This document shows, piece after piece, positions 6,705-8,408 of a DNA stretch of 8,408 bases (position 1 is the stretch's first letter; each line of letters begins with the position of its first letter). This stretch comes from Desulfovibrio sp. (GTDB taxonomy: Bacteria > Desulfobacterota > Desulfovibrionia > Desulfovibrionales > Desulfovibrionaceae), in NCBI GenBank assembly GCA_028708195.1, contig JAQVZK010000094.1, positions 1 through 8,408 of the forward strand, given 5' to 3'. The position numbers and the translations under genes were made by a program. Below the pieces are notes generated by a model that did no database searches, was not told the origin of the DNA, and saw nothing but the letters and a program-made list of their open reading frames with translations.

Positions 6705-8152
6705 GCCTGCCTTCCTTTGAACTGGGGGCTGCACGGGCAATTGCCCGGATATCCGGCGTATCCCTTGAGCGCTTCGACATCCTCGCCTTGAGCGTTTTCT
6801 CGTCGAGCCGTGGGGATAACAAAGCGGTCTTCATAACGCGCCACTGCCAGAAGACGGTACATGGCTTCCGTTGTTTGTGGATCAAGCCCGGCAGATTCAA
6901 GACACTGTGAAGCCTCTTCTCCACCAAACGTGCGCTGACGCATATAGTTGCGCAGGGCCAGCAGCTTGTGCAAAGCCGAGCGCACCGGGGCCTCGTCGCC
7001 TGCGGTGAAGAGGTTGGCCAGATAACGGGGGGGAATACGCATATGTTCCAGCGCATCCCCAGCCTGTTCCTCAGGCTTTTGCGGACTGGCGGGCGGAATA
7101 TACCATACCATGGGTAAGGTTCGAAACTCGGGATGCAACGGCAGGGCAAGTTTCCATTCCGCAATGAGCTTGTAGGTGGGCGATGCCTGGGCAGCCGTAA
7201 TGAAGGGATGAGGGATGCCGTCCTTGATCGCCTGTTGGCACACTGCCGGATCATTCGGATCCAGAAATACGTCCAGATGCGCCTGGTACAGCTCGGTCTC
7301 AGGTCGGGAGGCCATAGCGTGCACGGCATCGGCATCATACAGCATGACGCCGATGTACCGGATACGGCCCGTACAGGACTGCGCGCAAAGCGTTGGCTGC
7401 CCCGATTCCACTCGCGGATAGCAGAAAATGCACTTCTGTGAATGGTGGCTTTTCCAGTTGAAATACACTTTTTTGTATGGGCAGCCGGACATGCAGAAAC
7501 GCCATGACCGGCATCGCGTCTGATCTGTCAGTACAATCCCGTCTTCATCGCGCTTGTAGATAGCACCTGACGGGCATGAGGCCACACAGGCAGGGTTAAG
7601 GCAGTGCTCACACAGGCGCGGCAGGTGCAGCATGAATACCCGCTGAAACTCCAGCAACGCCTTTGCATCCAGACCGGCGAAATTGGGGTCGTCTTGGCCA
7701 GTGACATGCGTTCCGCCCAAATCGTCGTCCCAATTGGGGCCGCTTTTGGGGGTCATTGGCTGCCCCGTAACGCTGGAATAGGCCTGCGCCATAGGTTGGT
7801 GTTTTTGTTCCGGGCTGGTTGTGAGGCTCTTATAGTCAAAATTCCACGGCTCGTAATACTGCTCCATGCCGGGAAGATTGGGGTTGCCAAAAATTTGCGT
7901 ATATTTGCGCAGTTTGCCCCCGGCTTTCAGGCGCAGCTTGCCGTTTTTTGTCGTCCAGCCTCCCTTATGGAGATTCTGATTTTCCCATAAGTGCGGATAG
8001 CCTGTTCCCGGCTTTGTTTCCACATTGTTGAACCACATGTATTCACTGCCCGGAGCCGTTGTCCACGCGTTCTTGCAGGGCACGCTGCACGTGTGACAGC
8101 CAAGACATTTGTCCAGGTTGAGCACCATGGCCATTTGCGCTTTAATCTTCAT
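6701..8152 (-). CDS. narH: Respiratory nitrate reductase beta (iron-sulfur) subunit
   Basis: A 483-residue electron-transfer subunit carrying electrons from NarI hemes to NarG through four Fe-S clusters. All cluster ligand groups are visible: C16/C19/C22/C26; C181/C184/C189/C193; C214, W217, C220, C224; and C241/C244/C256/C260. The last three groups keep a constant offset of three from E. coli NarH. W217 in place of a cysteine (CRSWRFC) is the known mark of the NarH [3Fe-4S] cluster, so it is a normal feature and not a loss. The VYFNWKS and GRIRYIGVMLYDAD stretches are also typical. It is slightly shorter than E. coli NarH (512). The start overlaps the narG end by 11 bases and has a strong ribosome binding site. 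Cytoplasmic face of the inner membrane. Confidence 0.97.
   Translation of the reverse strand: MKIKAQMAMVLNLDKCLGCHTCSVPCKNAWTTAPGSEYMWFNNVETKPGTGYPHLWENQNLHKGGWTTKNGKLRLKAGGKLRKYTQIFGNPNLPGMEQYYEPWNFDYKSLTTSPEQKHQPMAQAYSSVTGQPMTPKSGPNWDDDLGGTHVTGQDDPNFAGLDAKALLEFQRVFMLHLPRLCEHCLNPACVASCPSGAIYKRDEDGIVLTDQTRCRSWRFCMSGCPYKKVYFNWKSHHSQKCIFCYPRVESGQPTLCAQSCTGRIRYIGVMLYDADAVHAMASRPETELYQAHLDVFLDPNDPAVCQQAIKDGIPHPFITAAQASPTYKLIAEWKLALPLHPEFRTLPMVWYIPPASPQKPEEQAGDALEHMRIPPRYLANLFTAGDEAPVRSALHKLLALRNYMRQRTFGGEEASQCLESAGLDPQTTEAMYRLLAVARYEDRFVIPTARRENAQGEDVEALKGYAGYPGNCPCSPQFKGRQA
6710..6718 (-). promoter_or_regulatory. Ribosome binding site deciding the narJ start
   Basis: AAAGGAAGG on the minus strand lies inside the end of narH, five bases before the ATG at 6704. 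It supports this start over the upstream in-frame ATG at 6740. Confidence 0.7.
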
Positions 8153-8408
8153 GAAACTTCACCTCCCCGGCCTTGCGCACCACGACATATTCGTCCCGCT
8201 GGCATCCTGTGGGCCCATAGTAATTGAAGGAGTAACTGAGCTGCGCGTAGCCGCCGATCATCTGTGTCGGTTTGAGGAAGGCGCGGGTCAGGCTGTTGTG
8301 CGTCCCCCCCCGTTGCCCTGAAAGAGGTGACATGGGCGTATTCAGATGGCGCTCCTGAGCGTGGTAGATGAAGGCCCGGCCGCTGGGAATACGGTGACTC
8401 ACCAGGGC
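8142..8408 (-). CDS. narG: Respiratory nitrate reductase alpha (molybdopterin) subunit, C-terminal end only
   Basis: The last 89 codons of the catalytic subunit, open at the right window edge; the GTG near 8402 is an internal Val codon. The stretch matches the NarG C-terminus: YHAQER, QRGGTHNS, KPTQMIGGYAQLSYSFNYYG and RDEYVVVRK all have close counterparts in E. coli NarG. This part of NarG belongs to the domain closing over the molybdopterin guanine dinucleotide cofactor. The metal-binding Asp and the N-terminal Fe-S cluster are outside the window, so activity cannot be judged. The tail ends soon after VVRK, shorter than the E. coli tail. The stop at 8142 lies 11 bases inside narH. NarG would reduce nitrate to nitrite in the cytoplasm. 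Confidence 0.95.
   Translation of the reverse strand, partial: ALVSHRIPSGRAFIYHAQERHLNTPMSPLSGQRGGTHNSLTRAFLKPTQMIGGYAQLSYSFNYYGPTGCQRDEYVVVRKAGEVKFHED
8159..8166 (-). promoter_or_regulatory. Strong ribosome binding site of narH
   Basis: GGAGGTGA on the minus strand, inside the end of narG, six bases before the narH ATG at 8152. It is nearly a full complement of the 16S rRNA tail and suggests high NarH translation independent of perfect coupling. Confidence 0.75.

Noticed and set aside
6705..6740. Longer narJ start at 6740
   Set aside because: It would give a 40-base overlap with narH, while the ATG at 6704 has a good ribosome binding site and an ATGA overlap.
7489..7513. Apparent loss of a cysteine in the third NarH cluster (CRSWRFC)
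   Set aside because: The Trp is the normal residue of NarH and marks its [3Fe-4S] cluster.

Overview
The window comes from a Gram-negative bacterium: it has an outer-membrane beta-barrel and a membrane-bound respiratory nitrate reductase. Gene style and neighbourhood suggest a proteobacterium or Desulfobacterota member (Desulfovibrio-like), but this is an impression and no marker gene fixes the taxon. It holds two converging gene blocks. No RNA gene, insertion sequence, CRISPR array or long repeat was seen, and there is no gene-free stretch over 300 bases.

Left block (about 1-4406, + strand): three genes that look like the export and modification end of an exopolysaccharide locus. First is the C-terminal part of a TPR plus beta-barrel outer-membrane protein of PgaA type. 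After a 41-base gap comes a secreted GH18-type glycoside hydrolase. Overlapping it by ATGA is a 714-residue exported protein that combines a right-handed parallel beta-helix with a NodB-type polysaccharide deacetylase. In the classical poly-N-acetylglucosamine (PNAG) system, PgaA is the export porin and PgaB carries a deacetylase domain and a glycoside-hydrolase domain in one chain. Here the two PgaB-like activities seem to sit in two proteins, and the deacetylase appears to be embedded in a beta-helix. This is the most unusual part of the window. The synthase gene, if there is one, would lie upstream.

Right block (4454-8408, - strand): the end of narG, then narH, narJ and narI, followed by a TDT/SLAC1-family membrane channel or transporter. 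All junctions overlap by 1 to 11 bases, so the block reads as one translationally coupled operon. NarG/NarH/NarI would form the quinol-oxidising nitrate reductase and NarJ its maturation chaperone. The channel occupies a place where a NarK nitrate/nitrite transporter is often found, so it may move nitrate, nitrite or another anion; that role is inferred from context.

The blocks converge on a 47-base gap (4407-4453) in which no convincing terminator was seen. The narG start and the nar promoter lie beyond the right edge, and the start of the PgaA-like gene lies beyond the left edge.
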